A stretch of DNA of 64,000 bases from Ustilaginoidea virens (GCF_000687475.1 NC_057319.1:1054001-1118000); one strand, 5' to 3'; positions 10,863 to 23,377 are shown, counted from the stretch's first letter. Program-made: numbers and translations. Notes: generated by a model not told the origin, from the sequence alone.

Positions 10863-11611
10863 TATTGCAATTTTCAAGGTCACTATAAAGCAAAGCCTTA
10901 CTAGCTAGCTAGATGGCACAAGACTGTCTGCGACCTGTGACTTAATCTTAGTATAAATACTAGATTCTTCACTAAGTCCTAAGACTATACAAGTGCTATA
11001 AAGCAAGGCAAGTGTAAAGGCAAGGCAAATATAAGATAACCAGAAACGCAGGGAAGGTGGAAGTTAAGAGGCATATAGTGCATTAACAGACTCGATTATG
11101 CTACCCTTCTACTATCTAGAAAGAAGGGGAAAAGCTATCCTATATATACACGAAGGAGGGGTGGGCCTAGGCACTCAGGGTAGCCAGTAAGAAGGCTCCC
11201 CGTAATGCTCGCTATAATACGTCAGCAACCCCGCTATATCCGACCTTTCTAACCACCCTAACCACCGCACTAGTAATTAGTCACCACGCTAGTGACTAAC
11301 TACCACACTAGTGGACTAGCCACCACGCTAATAGGCCACCACGCTAATTTAGCAATGCCACACCACGCTAGTAGGCCGCCACCACGCTAGTAGGCAACCA
11401 CGCTAATTTAGCAATGCCACACCTTTTTTTAACAAGGCCTACCTTACTTGATATACAGTAAATAATCCACTGAAAATCCTTAAGGTAAAAGGCAAAGGCC
11501 TAAGGTTGGTAAGACTACCGTAAGTCCAAGAGGCGGTATAAGGGCCAGAAGGTTAGTAGGCCAGTAGGGCATTAGGCCAGCAGCCTAGTAGGCTACTATA
11601 GGATTTTAACA
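10863..11611 (-). repeat. Copia LTR B (5' LTR of element 2)
   Basis: About 749 bases with the same ends as LTR A. It differs in minisatellite length (about 11268-11420) and by scattered transitions. It is followed in sense by the half-tRNA primer binding site. Its outer flank (TATATAATATCC) is AT-rich and shares no target duplication with the far side of LTR A. Confidence 0.9.
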
Positions 11612-12826
11612 TATATAATATCCTGTATCTAAAAAAATAGGCCGTAAGAGTATTGCAATAAAGGGGCTATTAATATAAATAACTATTAATTAGCCCATTA
11701 GATTATAGGGGACTAAGTCAATATCAAATGCTTTTTATTATTACTATGCCTTTAAATAATAAGCCTAGACTTCTCGTATGGCGTATCTATACCTTTGCCC
11801 TTAATTTCTTGTACTGTATATAAGTTAAATAGGCATTAGGCTTTATATTGGCCGATATTAAAAGTAATAAATCGGAATATATTATAGGCTTATAATGCCT
11901 TAATTTTTATTTGGTTAGACTACTTAAAGGGGTCTTTAGGGGTTATAATCTTCCCTTTTTAGTATAATTAACTAGTAAGCTATAGGTTAGCTTACTCTTT
12001 TATAGTTAGGAAAGAGGCATTAATAATAGTATTAAAAGCAATAGTATTAATAAGAGCCTCTTCTTAGTCTTTATTAATTATAATATCGGATATCACCTAT
12101 ACTAGTGATAGTAATACTAGCTATAATGCCGGTATCTTAGCTAGGTTAGGGGTTAGCAATAATAATATTACAATTATAGGTATTATTGCGGCTAGAGGTG
12201 CGGCTATAGCCGGTATTCTAACTTCTAGCCTGCCGGGGCAGGCCGGGCCTTTAGGATAGATAATATCTTTAGGATTATCTATACTAAGATTAGTATTACA
12301 GTTAGGGTTATAGTTATATAGCTTAACGACTATTGACTAGAACTTAATAGGGCTATAAGGCATTTATATAATATAGGTCTTACTATTAAGGCTAATTAGC
12401 CGGTATAGGCCGTGCTATTTACCCTTTTCTCTTTATACCTATATATCGGACTATAGGGGTAGTTAGTAAATAAGCTATATATTTAGGCTATTTTATTAGG
12501 CGAGGGTATTACGAATCTATCGCTTAGTAAGACATTTCCTAGCTTTGTTAGTAGCCTTTCGTAATATTAAGGTATATTATAATACTAATAAACTAGGGGG
12601 TGAGTTATCTATAAGTTAGGGATACACTCTAAAGACTAGTAATATAGGTATTAGGCCGTTAGGCCTAGCAGAATTATTAATGGCTTTAATAGCTAGCTAT
12701 AATTTCTATTCCCTTATTAATAGGTTGCCTACTTTTTTATTAATAATAGTATAAGCTCTACGTAATAGGGCATAGTATCTCTTGATTTTACTAATATTAT
12801 AGTAGGCTTCGATGGGTATTTTATCT
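11612..12826. other. AT-rich unidentified repeat remnant, segment 1
   Basis: About 1.2 kb of strongly AT-rich DNA with frequent TA and TAG/CTA triplets, typical of RIP. No ORF over 60 codons and no recognisable domain was found. The solo copia LTR C was inserted at its right end (duplication ATATT), so the sequence originally continued at 27952. Confidence 0.5.
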
Positions 12827-12831
12827 ATATT

Positions 12832-13411
12832 TATTTCAATTCTCAAGGTCACTATAAAAGCAGAGCCTTACTAGCTAGCTAGATGGCACAAGACTGTCTG
12901 CGACCTGTGAACTAATCTTAGTATAAATACTAGATTTTTCACCAAGTCCTAAGACTATACAAGTGCTATAAAGCAAGGCAAGTGTAAAGGCAAGGCAAAT
13001 ATAAGATAACTAGAAAACGCAGGGAAGGTAAGAAGTTAAGAGGCATATAGTGTATTAATAGGTTCGATTGTGCTGCCCTTCAACTATTTAGAAAGAAGGG
13101 GGAAAGCTATCCTATATATATACGAAGGAGGGGTGGGCCCAGGTATTTAGGGTAGCCAGTAAGAAGGCTCCCCGTAATACTCGCTATGATACGTCAGTAA
13201 CCCCGCTATATCCGGCCTTTCTAACCACCCTAACTACCGTACTAGTAATTAGTCACCACGCTAGTGGACTAACCACCACACTAGTAGACTAGCCACCACA
13301 CTAGTGGACTAGCCACCATGCTAGTGACTAACCACTACACTAGTGGACTAGCCACTACGCTAGTGGGCCGCCACGCTAATTTAGTAATGCCACACCTTTT
13401 TAATAAGGCCT
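12832..13411 (-). repeat. Copia solo LTR C, left part (split by gypsy)
   Basis: The LTR begins TATTTCAATTCTCAAGG at 12832 and runs to the base where the outer gypsy element is inserted; it resumes at 27802. The external duplication ATATT is present at 12827-12831 and 27952-27956. The internal gypsy target GGCCT is present at 13407-13411 and 27797-27801. Confidence 0.92.
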
Positions 13412-13653
13412 TGTAAAGGACTGGCCCTAGGGCTACTGCGAATAGGCGTCGAATAAATATATTAAATAGACTAAAGAGGAAAGGAAGAGGACCCGAATAG
13501 GGGCCTCTAAGTAGTCTATTTATGCCTATATATAGCACGGGCCGAGTCTTTAGCGAGCCCTCGTGACCCTGTGCTGATACTCCTTAGGCTAATCGCGGGC
13601 GCAGCCTAAGTCCTAGCTATATTGTGGCGCAGGCGTAGCCCAAGCCCGTAATA
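13412..13653 (-). repeat. Gypsy LTR 1 (3' LTR of outer element)
   Basis: 242 bases, the same length as the other three copies. The right end reads CCCGTAATA where the cleanest copy has CCCGTGACA, two transitions. It is immediately followed by the pyrimidine tract ACCCCCCTCCTTTGCC, the complement of the polypurine tract. Confidence 0.9.
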
Positions 13654-15340
13654 TACCCCCCTCCTTTGCCTTAGAGTCGGAAAAATCGCCTTCTATCGTT
13701 AATTAGTACTCTACTAGGGACTAATTATATCGCCGATTATTACGCCGCGATATCCTCAAATCTATATATAGGCTAATTGCCGGGTATAGGAAGGATTCGT
13801 CTATAAGCGTAGTGGATATAGCTATGCAATTAATAGGAGTCGTATAGTCGTCAATTGGGAATAGTATGGTAGAAGCGTATAGAAGTTCGTCGTCGTGCTG
13901 CTAGCTAGAGGTTGACCGGTGCAGCTAGGAATATTATAAAAAATTTTTTGCTAGCTGCCGGCTGGAAATCTCTTTATAGTTTTTGTTGTTTTTCGCTAGG
14001 GGCTTTTTTCCTTTTTCCCTTCTTCTTATTAAGGCTATTACTAAATATCGAAGGTCTTTATCATCATAAGTTTTTATCCCGCGTTAAGCCCGTATTATAT
14101 GCTATATCGCGAGCGTCTTATGCTGACCCCTATATAGAACCCGAATATATCCTCGTCTGCTGCTAGTAGTGCCTTTACTAAGGGGGAATCGGATCCTGCT
14201 TATCCCTAGAAGCCACGCTATACTGCTAGTGACTATCTTCTAGAGGGGGACTTTTTAGATAAGGAGTGTTAGTATGCGAAAGACGAAGAGTTCCTATGCG
14301 ATAGATATACTAAATATATATAAGCGACTGGAGAGCTACCCGTTTGTAAGCGTTATAGAAGAGTAAAGGGGTATAAAAGCTGCGCCAATTCCTATGCATC
14401 CTGCATATAGCTTGATTAATATCTCGCGGGGAACCCTATATTATGATGTATCCTATACAACTAGATTAAGGCAGTAAAGGAGGGGAGGGCTATTATAGAG
14501 CCCGCCCGTCTAAAGATAGATATATAGAAAGCGCGTACTGCTATTCTAACCCCTAAGTTTCGGGCTTTAAATGATTAATAGCATTATGCTTTTGCTGCCG
14601 AGTAGGTAGCCCCCCGCGCCCTATATTTGGCATTCGGGCTATAAGATGCCTCTGGTGTGGCTTCTGCTATATCTATAGTGTTAATGCCCTCCTGGCGCTA
14701 GGCTGGGTCTGTTATGGATTTCGCCCCTATACTGAATATTATGAGGGAAACGCAAGTAGAAGCTTGGGAATATTATACTAGGATAGAGCAGTATTAGGTT
14801 AGAGCTTAACATCCCTAGCTGCCCCTGCCCCTATCTTATCTTGCCCTTCCTGCATATTACGTAGAGGGGGAACTATTATACGATTAGGGCAGCTGGTACT
14901 ATGCGGAGGTTCTGCTGCTATTAGCGTAAGGTTATCTGTCGCAACCCCTATAATAGTAGGCAGAACCCGCTCTATAGCCCCCTGCACTTTCGCCGTCTTT
15001 ATTATAGCTACCGCTGTAGATGCCGTATCGCCCGGCCCTATTTCGTTAAGGGGTCTTATTGTCTCCTGGTGCGCCCCTGCTATATTCGCTTTATAGTAGC
15101 CTATAGACTCCATTATATTATAGATGTATAGGGAACTATCCCCGTCTGATGTATAGTCTGTATACGCGCCCTGCCCCGCGAGGACCCCTGCCGCTACTAG
15201 CCTATACGTTATTATAGGGATAGGAGGAGGCTTAGGGAGATAGAGAGTAGCCCTAGGAGGGGGCGTATTAGGGGTAAGCTTATATTGGCCCCGGTTTAGT
15301 TTATTGTGTTTTTTTTTTTTTTTTTTTTGAAGTATTTTTA
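13654..15340 (-). other. Gypsy 3' module of outer element, with degraded third reading frame
   Basis: About 1.65 kb lies between pol and the 3' LTR, more than a plain gypsy element needs. A T run of about 20 (from about 15309; A-rich in sense) separates it from pol. A sense reading from about 15260 down to 14799 remains largely open (GAYTDYTSDGDSSLYIYN, then MESIGYYKANIAGAHQET). Plus-strand fragments can also be read at 13912-14166. The same module occurs in the inner copy, so it belongs to the family. I do not recognise the product. Confidence 0.55.
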
Positions 15341-16185
15341 TTATTTTATATTTGCTTATAGTAATAGGCGTTCGGCGTCGTTTACTAGTCTAATAGACCC
15401 TATTTTGGGACCCGGCTAGGCCTATTATAAGTCCTAATATCCCCCCATTTAGCCTTAAATATTTCTCGTGCGGTAGTATCCTTAAAGTTTTCTAGGGGTT
15501 TTTATATCGGTAAGTTGTACCTTTTCTACTTTATAAGTATATTGCGTTTCTATCCCTGGCTTTATGCGTTCTTCGCTACGAGTATCTCCTTAACTTTATA
15601 TTTTTCGTATAGGTTTATAGAGTTTTAGGGGAGGACGAATAAGGGCCTAGGTTATATATCGGTTATTACCTAATTAGGTAATAGATCGGAAGCGGCTCGT
15701 TCAATTAGGTTAATATAGAAAACCGGATAGATGCCTTATGGGATATTAAGTTAGATATTAAGCGGTAATAAGATGGTAATAATAGTATATTTAGTAGAGA
15801 CCTAATCGAGCTTCTTATATAGGCGGTTTGTTTTAATATTCTGGAGGTTTAATTATACCTGGTTACTAATCTGGAAGCGCTTGGCCAGGCGTTATAAACG
15901 GTTAGTAGTATCTTACTATCGTTATTGTGCGAAGGCGATAGCGGCCTAGGCTAATTCCTATCCCTCTTTAAGGTTATTAAGAAAGAGGGCTACACGCCCC
16001 TTTAGGGTAGTTAAGCTTAGGGTTACCTCCGGAGGCGGGGCGATAATTAGAATATTAAACCCATTAAGTAGCCGGTTTAGGCTAAACCCGGTAATGGATG
16101 ATATCTAGTTATTTAATGCGAGTTGATATGCTGCGAGATAGTATGGCTAATCGTACTAATCAAAGGAAACTATAATACGGAGGAC
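15341..16185 (-). pseudogene. Outer gypsy pol, distal part (left of inner insertion)
   Basis: This is the continuation of pol on the far side of the inner insertion. It aligns with 18110-18960 of the inner copy base for base except for transitions. No open frame over 60 codons remains. It ends in AGGAC (16181-16185), the target duplication of the inner element. It probably corresponds to the C-terminal part of integrase and sequence beyond it; I could not place motifs. Confidence 0.6.
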
Positions 16186-16427
16186 TGTAAAGGACTAGCC
16201 CTAGGGCTACTGCGAATAGGCGTCGAATGAATATATTAAATAGACTAAGGAGGAAAGGAAGAGGACCCAAATAGGGGCCTTTAAGTAGTCTATTTATGCC
16301 CGTATGTAGCACGGGCCGAGTCCTTAGCGAGCCCTCGTGACCCTATACCGATACTCCTTAGGCTAATCGCAGGCATAGCCCGAGTCCTAGCTATATTATA
16401 GCGCGGGCGTAGCCCGAGCCTGTAATA
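16186..16427 (-). repeat. Gypsy LTR 2 (3' LTR of inner element)
   Basis: 242 bases. It starts TGTAAAGGACTAGCCC and ends CCTGTAATA, and is followed by the polypurine-tract complement TACCCCCCTCC. Confidence 0.9.
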
Positions 16428-18075
16428 TACCCCCCTCCTCCGCCTCGGAATTAGAAAAATCGCCTTCCGTCGTTAATTAATACTCTACTAGGGACCAATC
16501 ATATCGCCGATTACTACGCCGCGATATCCTCAAATCTATATATAGGCTAATTGCCGGATATAGGAAGGATTCGTCTATAAGCGTAGTGGATATAGCCATA
16601 CAATTAATAGGAGTCGTATAATCGTCAATTAGGAATAGCATAGTGGAAGCGCATAGAAGTTCGTCATCGTACCGCCAGCTAGAGGTTAACCGGTATAGCT
16701 AGGAACATTATAAAAAATTTTTCGCTAGCTGCTAGCTGGAAATCTCCCTATAGTTTTTATTGTTTTTCGCCGGGGGCTCTTTTCCTTCTTCCCTTCTTCC
16801 TATTAAGGCCATTACTAAATATCGAAGGTCCCTATCATTATAAGTTTTTATCCCGCATTAAGCCCGTATTATATACTATATCGCAAGCGTCTTATACTAA
16901 CCCCCGTATAGAACCCGAATATATCCTTATCTGCTACTAGTAGTGCCCCTACCGGGGGGGAATCGGATCCTGCTCGTCCCTAGAAGTTATACCGCACTGC
17001 CGGTGACTATCTTCTAAAGGGGGACTCCTCAGATAAAGAGTATTAATATGCGAAAGACAAAAAGTTCCCATGCGATAAATACACTAAATATATACAAGCG
17101 ACCAGAGAGCTACCTATTTATAAGCATCATAGAAGAGCAAAGGGGTATAAAAGCTATACTAATTCCCACGCATCCTACGTATAGCTTGATCAACATCTCG
17201 CGGGGAACCCTATACTACAATGCATCCTATGCAACCAGATTAAAGCAGTAAAGGAGGGGAGGGCTATCATAAAGCCCGCCTATCTAAAAATAGATACACA
17301 AAAAGTGCATACCGCTATCCTAACCCCTAAGTTTTAGGCTTTAAATAATTAATAGCATTATACTTTCGCTACTAAGTAAGTAGCCCCCCGCGCCCTATAT
17401 TTAGCATTCGGGCCATAAGATGCCTCCGGTATAGCTTCTACCACATCTACAGTATTAACGCCCTCCCAGCGCTAGGCTAGGTCCATTATAGATCTCGCCC
17501 CCATACTAAATATTATAAGGGAAACGCAAATAGAAGCCCGGGAACATTATACCAGGATAAAGCAGTACTAGGTTAAAGCTTAACGTCCCCAGCTGCCCCT
17601 GCCCCCATCTCGTCCCGCCCTCCCTATATATTACATAAAGGGGGAACCATCATACGACCAGGGCGGCTGGTACTACACAGAGGCTCCGCCGCTGCCAGCA
17701 TAAGGTTATCTATTGCAACCCCTATAATAGTAGGCAGAACCCGCTCTATAGCCCCCTATGCCCTCGCCATTTTCGTTGCAGCTACCGCTACAAACGCTAT
17801 ATCGCCCGGCCCCATCTCGTTAAAAGGTCTTATCGTCTCCTAATGCGCCCCCACCGTATTCGCCTTATAATAGCCCGCAGACTCTATTATATTATAGACA
17901 TATAGGGAACTATCCCCATCTAATATACAATCTATATATATGCCCTACCCCGCAAGGACCCCTATTGCCACCGGCCTACATACTATCGTAGGAATAGGAG
18001 GAGGCTTAGGGAGATAGAGAGTGGCCCTAGGAAGGGGCATATTAAGGGTAAGCCTATATCGGCCCCGGTTTAGTT

Positions 18076-18106
<31 letters not shown>

Positions 18107-18110
18107 AAAG
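16428..18110 (-). other. Gypsy 3' module of inner element
   Basis: Collinear copy of 13654-15340, including the T run (18085-18106 here). A plus-strand fragment of 67 codons (17048-17251) is open but corresponds to a stop-broken frame in the outer copy. No product is recognised. Confidence 0.55.
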
Positions 18111-21100
18111 TATTTTTATTATTTTATATTTACTTATAGTAGTAGGCATTCGGCATCATTTACTAGTCTAATAGACCCTATTTCGGGACCCGGCTAGGCC
18201 TATTATAAGTCCTAATATCCCCCTATTTAGCCTCGAATATTTCTCGTATAGTAATATCCTCAAAGTTTTCCAGGGGTTCCTATATCGGTAAATTATACCC
18301 TTTCTACTTTACAAGTATATTGCGTTTCCATCCCCAGCCCTATACATTCTTCGCTATAAGTATCTCCTTAACCTTATACTCCTCGTATAGGTTCATAAAG
18401 TCTTAGGAGAAGACAAATAGGGGCTTAGGTTATATATTAATTATTACCTGATTAGGTAATAGATCAAAAGCAGCTCATTCGATTAGGTCAATATAGAAAA
18501 CCGGATAAATGCCTTATAAGACATCAAGTTAGATATTAAGCGGTAATAGGATGGTAATAACAGTATATTTAATAGAGACCTAATCGAGCTTCTTATATAG
18601 GCGGTTCGTTTTAATATTCTAAAGGTTTAACTATACCTAATTACTAACCTAGAAGCGCTCGGCCGGGCATTATAAACAGTTAGTAGTATCTTACTATCAT
18701 TATTATACGAAGGCGATAATAGCTTAGGCTAATTCCTATCCCTTTTTAAGGTTACTAAGAAAGAGGGCCGCATGCCCCTTTAAGGTAGTTAAGCTTAAGG
18801 TTACCTCTAGAGGCAAAGCAATAATCGGAATATTAAACCTATTAAGCAGCCGGTTTAAGCTAAACCCAGTAATAGATAATATCCGGTTATTTAACGCGAG
18901 TTAATATACCGCAAGATAGTATAGCTAATCGTACTAATCAAAGGAAACTATAATACAAAAGACCGCTTATACCTTTTAGTTCATTCGCTCTATACCGCTA
19001 TCGGTTTAAGGGTAGTATACTATTAATAGAAGTTGCTTAGTCCTAACTGATTTGCATAGTATAGACCAAAATTAGCCTACCTAATCCGAACCTCAATTAC
19101 TAATAATCTCCTTAGGGAAGCCATAAAAGCGCCATTAGTACTATCAGAAGCATTCTATATAGTCTTTTGCTCTTATTGAGTATATAGCCTTAAGCTAGAT
19201 ATACTTCAATAAGCGATCTATAATAACTATAAGGAATCATAGGTTAGAGGCATTATAGGCAAAAAGGTCGGTTATAAAATCGACCGATATCTATAACCAA
19301 AAGCGGTCCGCAATTAATAGCGGTTACAATAACCCTTAGCGCAATTAGCGGCTCTTATATACCCTATGGTATCGGCAATTCCGAATATATCTTACTACCT
19401 TAGACGATATATTATCGAAGTAATAATCCTATCGCAATAGTTAGAAGGTAGTATTTTTCCCTAGGTGGCCCGCAATAGGCGAGTCATAGCAGCATTAGAT
19501 TACTATAGTGGTTAAGGGCTTAAATAATAAAAGCTATACCTATACCCGGTAAAGGAGCACGCCATATGCATTTAGGGTATAATCGGCAATTTATTCTTAT
19601 ATCGCCGCTTCTATTAGAAATCGTTATTCCCTATTCGCGACTGCCGTCTATTAGGCCTAATACATACTATCTTTAGATATCGCTTAGTCCTAAATAGCTT
19701 AAAGGTAGGAGTCAGCGAAGATATATAGGCCGCAAGGTAAGGTAGTCTATAGGGCCGAGGTCGGTATTATCTCGCTTTCTATCTTATCCATATCGAGTAC
19801 TAAAATAAATAACGGTTTTAGGATCTAGCCGATTTGCGGCTCCGCCCTATCTGCCTTTTATTCCCATCAAAAAAGCATATTGGGGCATTAGGCTTATAAC
19901 CTTAGCCTATACCGAAGATAGAAGTTAAAGAGTACTAAAGTCTCAGCCTATCGGGCTTATCGCTTAGACATTTCTTATAGTTAGGTGAAATACTTTAGGT
20001 TCTTATAGTTAGTAAAGATAGTAAAGGGGGAAGCTATTAAGCAGAGTTCTACTAACTATACCTTAAGGTAAGAGATAATAGCAAAAAGTTCCTTATTATA
20101 TATAGTATAGTTCTATTCTACATCTAATAAGCGAGCGGAATAGTATACGATAGGGTAGAGTATACTATCTTCCCCGATTTACAATAGATAGCCGCCGAGG
20201 GCTATACTAAAACTATCTACTTTAAGGACCGTCTCCTTATCAGGGTCCTATTAGGCGAGAACCAGAGATAATATAAAATACTACTTAAGCATTTAGAATG
20301 CTGCCTCTTCTTTATCTAGCTATTAGAATAGGACCCTTTTTTTTATTAGCCTAACTAAAGGGTCGATAAAGCGGGAGAAGTCTAAGATAAAATCGCGATA
20401 GAAGTTAGTAAAACCAAGGAAACTATAAATGCCTTTTAATTTCGTAAATACTTCTTAGTTCTAGATAGCCTTAATCTTTTCAGGGTCTAAACGGATTTCT
20501 TTTCCGGCTATTATAATATATCTTAGGTACCGGACCTCTTTTATTGCGAAGTTATATTTATTAAGATCTAAATTTAAGCCGGCCTTTTGCAGTCGTCGAA
20601 GGACTTCCTTAATACGCCCCATATAGTCCGCCTTTATTCCCCCAGTATAAATTAAGATATCGTTAAGGTAAGCGGTTATAAAGTCTCTTAGTATATTCCT
20701 TAAGGCCCTATTAATATATCTTTAGAAGGTTATAGGGGCCCTAATTAGGCTAAATAGCGTAATAAGCTATTCAAATAGTCCGAATCGTATACAGAATGCA
20801 GTTAAGTATTCATCGCCCTCTGCAATATATATTTTATAGAATACTGCATATATATTAACCTTAGTAAACCATTTCGCCTAGGATAAGGATCGTAAGGTCT
20901 CTTTAATTAAAGGGAGGGGGTATCGGTCTTAAACCGTAACCTTATTAAGGGCCCAATAATCAATACAAAAATACTACCCGCTATTCCCTTTTCTGGCTAG
21001 TAGGACTAGTGCCGCTACTAATAAGGAGGTCGTATAGATCTATCCTTTATCTATTAGGTTAATTACTTATCTTCGAACCTCAAATAACTAATCTCATAGT

Positions 21101-23135
21101 ATATTATATAATAGGCCCTAAGGTAAGTCTAGCTAGCTCCCATCTATAGTCTTTTTAAGCCGGATATAATAGTCTAATATACCCTAGTGTAAAGAGAGAC
21201 TAAAAGCCTTCTTTTTATTAAAAAAGTCGGCAAATTCCTATAATTCTATCGGGAGTACCTATAGCTCCTGCGATCGTAGGGTAGAGTCTTAATAAGGTAG
21301 CAGCATAATGCGGAAGATGCATATTATCTCCTATAAGCTTATCGCAATAAAGGAAATCGACCGGTCTTTAGAGCGTTTCGCCCGCTTTAGTATATCGTAG
21401 AAGACTAAGCTAAAGATATTTACCGCAGTTAGACCCTATCGCCTTCTCGTCGATTCCTTAACGATAAGACTACCTACCGATCTAATCTTCAATTAGCATC
21501 GCTTTACCTACAGTATAATATTATAGTACTCTATCTAAAGCATCCTAAGGATAATATTACAGGTAAGGCCCGGGATAACATAAAGTATAATTATAGACAG
21601 CTATCCGTCGATATCGATCGCTATACAGACAATATAGGTAATAGAGGAATGCATTACCTTACGTTCTCTTAAACGGCTCTAAATATCTACTACCGTTCCG
21701 ATTTCCCTATATTATAGTAAGCGGATAGGTTAGAGGCCTAACTATTATACTATCTTTTCGCTTATAGCGCTATAGCAGTTATATCCCGAGTCGATTAAGG
21801 TATTAATAAAAGTATAGGATTTATATAAGATTAATACTAAAAAGGGGTATCTATCTATTTATTCTGCGATCTCCTCTAATTCCTTTTATAATTAGGCCAG
21901 GGTCTATATACGCATCTTAAGCCCTCTAACGAGATTAAGTTTAAAGGCTATTCTTTTTCCTAATCTTTATTACTACTTTTAACCTCTATAACTTATAAGT
22001 TAAGCGAGGCCACTTTAGCTGCATTAAGTCGGATTGCCGGCAATAGGTAGCATATAAATATCTAATAATTAGGAGAGCTATACCGAAGATAAAGACCTTT
22101 CTTCCTATAATCTTTATACTATTCTTTAGAGACCTATATCGCCCTAGGCGCGTACTAATTACCCTTTAAGTCTAGCTTATTAACACCCGATATTTATATA
22201 TCGCCTTTAGAATCCTAGGCGTATATCGGTCGGGAATAGGTCGAACCTATATAGTAATTAATAATCAAGCTAGTCTCAATATTAATAGCAATTTATCGGT
22301 AACAGTCTACTGCCGAATAATAGTCGTAATAGGAGACCCTAAGGCTAATAATCTTATTAGCTATATAAGCATTAAGCGCTAATCGGAGGTATTTAAGCTT
22401 AACTTCCTTAAGCTAACTAAAACCGCCAGTAAGCATAAGTTTTTCCTTAAATCGCATAAAGAAGGCGGCAAAAGGTTCCTTAGGGCCCTAACATAAAGAG
22501 TGCTTAAGCTTAGTAATAGCGCGATCCTATCGGTGTAAGTCCTTAAAGAGACATTAGAGGTATTCAAAGAACTTTATTATATTATAATCGTAAGCCGCAC
22601 TATTCTCAAAAAAGGCCGCGACCTATAATTAGACTATAGACGAAAGGTTCTAGAAGATAAATATTTATTAGGTCTTTTCGTCCCCAATAAATTCCTTATC
22701 AACCTCGAGCTTATATTGCATAAAGGTCCGCTAGGCTATAAATATAGCCTTTTTACTATTAAAGGGGTCCCCTATCGGGATCGGCTTACGTTTTAGCTAG
22801 GTATCTTAAGCCATAGGGAGGGGGGCGTTCTATTATACGACTGGGGCCGGTTAGGTAGCATTTTAGGAGCTATTTAACTAGTTCGCAAAGAGGGTCTATA
22901 GCGAGGCAGTAATAGTAGCAAGGTATTACACATTAGTCTACATTTACGCCTCTATCTATTATAACCCCAATGCAAGCTGCTCCACTTGGGTATATATATT
23001 ACATCGGGAGCGTTATAGTCTTAGGTTGTCTATACCTATTTCTCTAGGTATACTCATCTCGATATCTTATATAGCCTGCATCATCGGCTCCATAATATGA
23101 GGTTATAACAGCAAGGCTGAGAGAGTCTATTTAAA
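18111..23135 (-). pseudogene. Inner gypsy gag-pol remnant
   Basis: The reverse transcriptase is recognisable by TAYLNDILIYT at about 20646-20680 (Y-L-D-D in most gypsy RTs, Y-L-N-D here). RNase H and integrase should lie to the left and protease and gag to the right, up to 23135. The frame is closed by many TAG and TAA codons. The sequence after the 5' LTR (23135 leftward) reads TTTAAATAGACTCTCTC in sense, where a primer binding site is expected; it does not match a tRNA 3' end. Confidence 0.75.
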
Positions 23136-23377
23136 TGTAAAGGACTAGCCCTAGGGCTACTGCGAATAGGCGTCGAATGAATATATTAAATAGACTAAAG
23201 AGGAAAGGAAGAAGACCTAAATAGGGGCCTCTAAGTAGTCTATTTATGCCTGTACGTAGTATGGGCCGAGTCCTTAGCGAGCCCTCGTAACCCCATGCCG
23301 ATACTCCTTAGGCTAATCGCGGGCGCAGCCCGAGTCCTAGCCACATTGTGGCGCGGGCGTAGCCCGAGCCCGTGACA
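23136..23377 (-). repeat. Gypsy LTR 3 (5' LTR of inner element)
   Basis: 242 bases with the intact end CCCGTGACA. In sense it contains a TATA-like CATAAATAG and two GC-rich elements around GGGCTCGGGCTACGCCCGCG. It also holds an internal inverted repeat TAAATAGACTA / TAGTCTATTTA. Confidence 0.9.

Larger units (their letters stand above)
6114..11611 (-). mobile_element. Ty1/copia retrotransposon 2 (internally deleted, with both LTRs)
   Basis: This is a two-LTR element of about 5.5 kb: 3' LTR 6114-6902, interior 6903-10862, 5' LTR 10863-11611. The interior contains, in sense order, a primer binding site, a repeat-rich leader, a gag pseudogene, and a 723-codon frame (7026-9197) fusing gag linker, protease, part of RT and the RNase H tail. 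Integrase and the RT core are absent, so it is non-autonomous. The flanks (GAATT before 6114, TATAT after 11611) do not match, so there is no target duplication. It interrupts copia element 1 on its left side only. Confidence 0.85.
16186..23377 (-). mobile_element. Inner Ty3/gypsy retrotransposon, full length, RIP-degraded
   Basis: 7,192 bases with 242-base LTRs at 16186-16427 and 23136-23377, flanked by a perfect AGGAC duplication (16181-16185 and 23378-23382). It belongs to the same family and orientation as the outer element that it splits. The sense order from right to left is 5' LTR, gag, pol (RT box near 20646-20680), 3' module, polypurine tract and 3' LTR. Reading frames are destroyed by G-to-A (more common here) and C-to-T changes on the plus strand. 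Confidence 0.93.
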
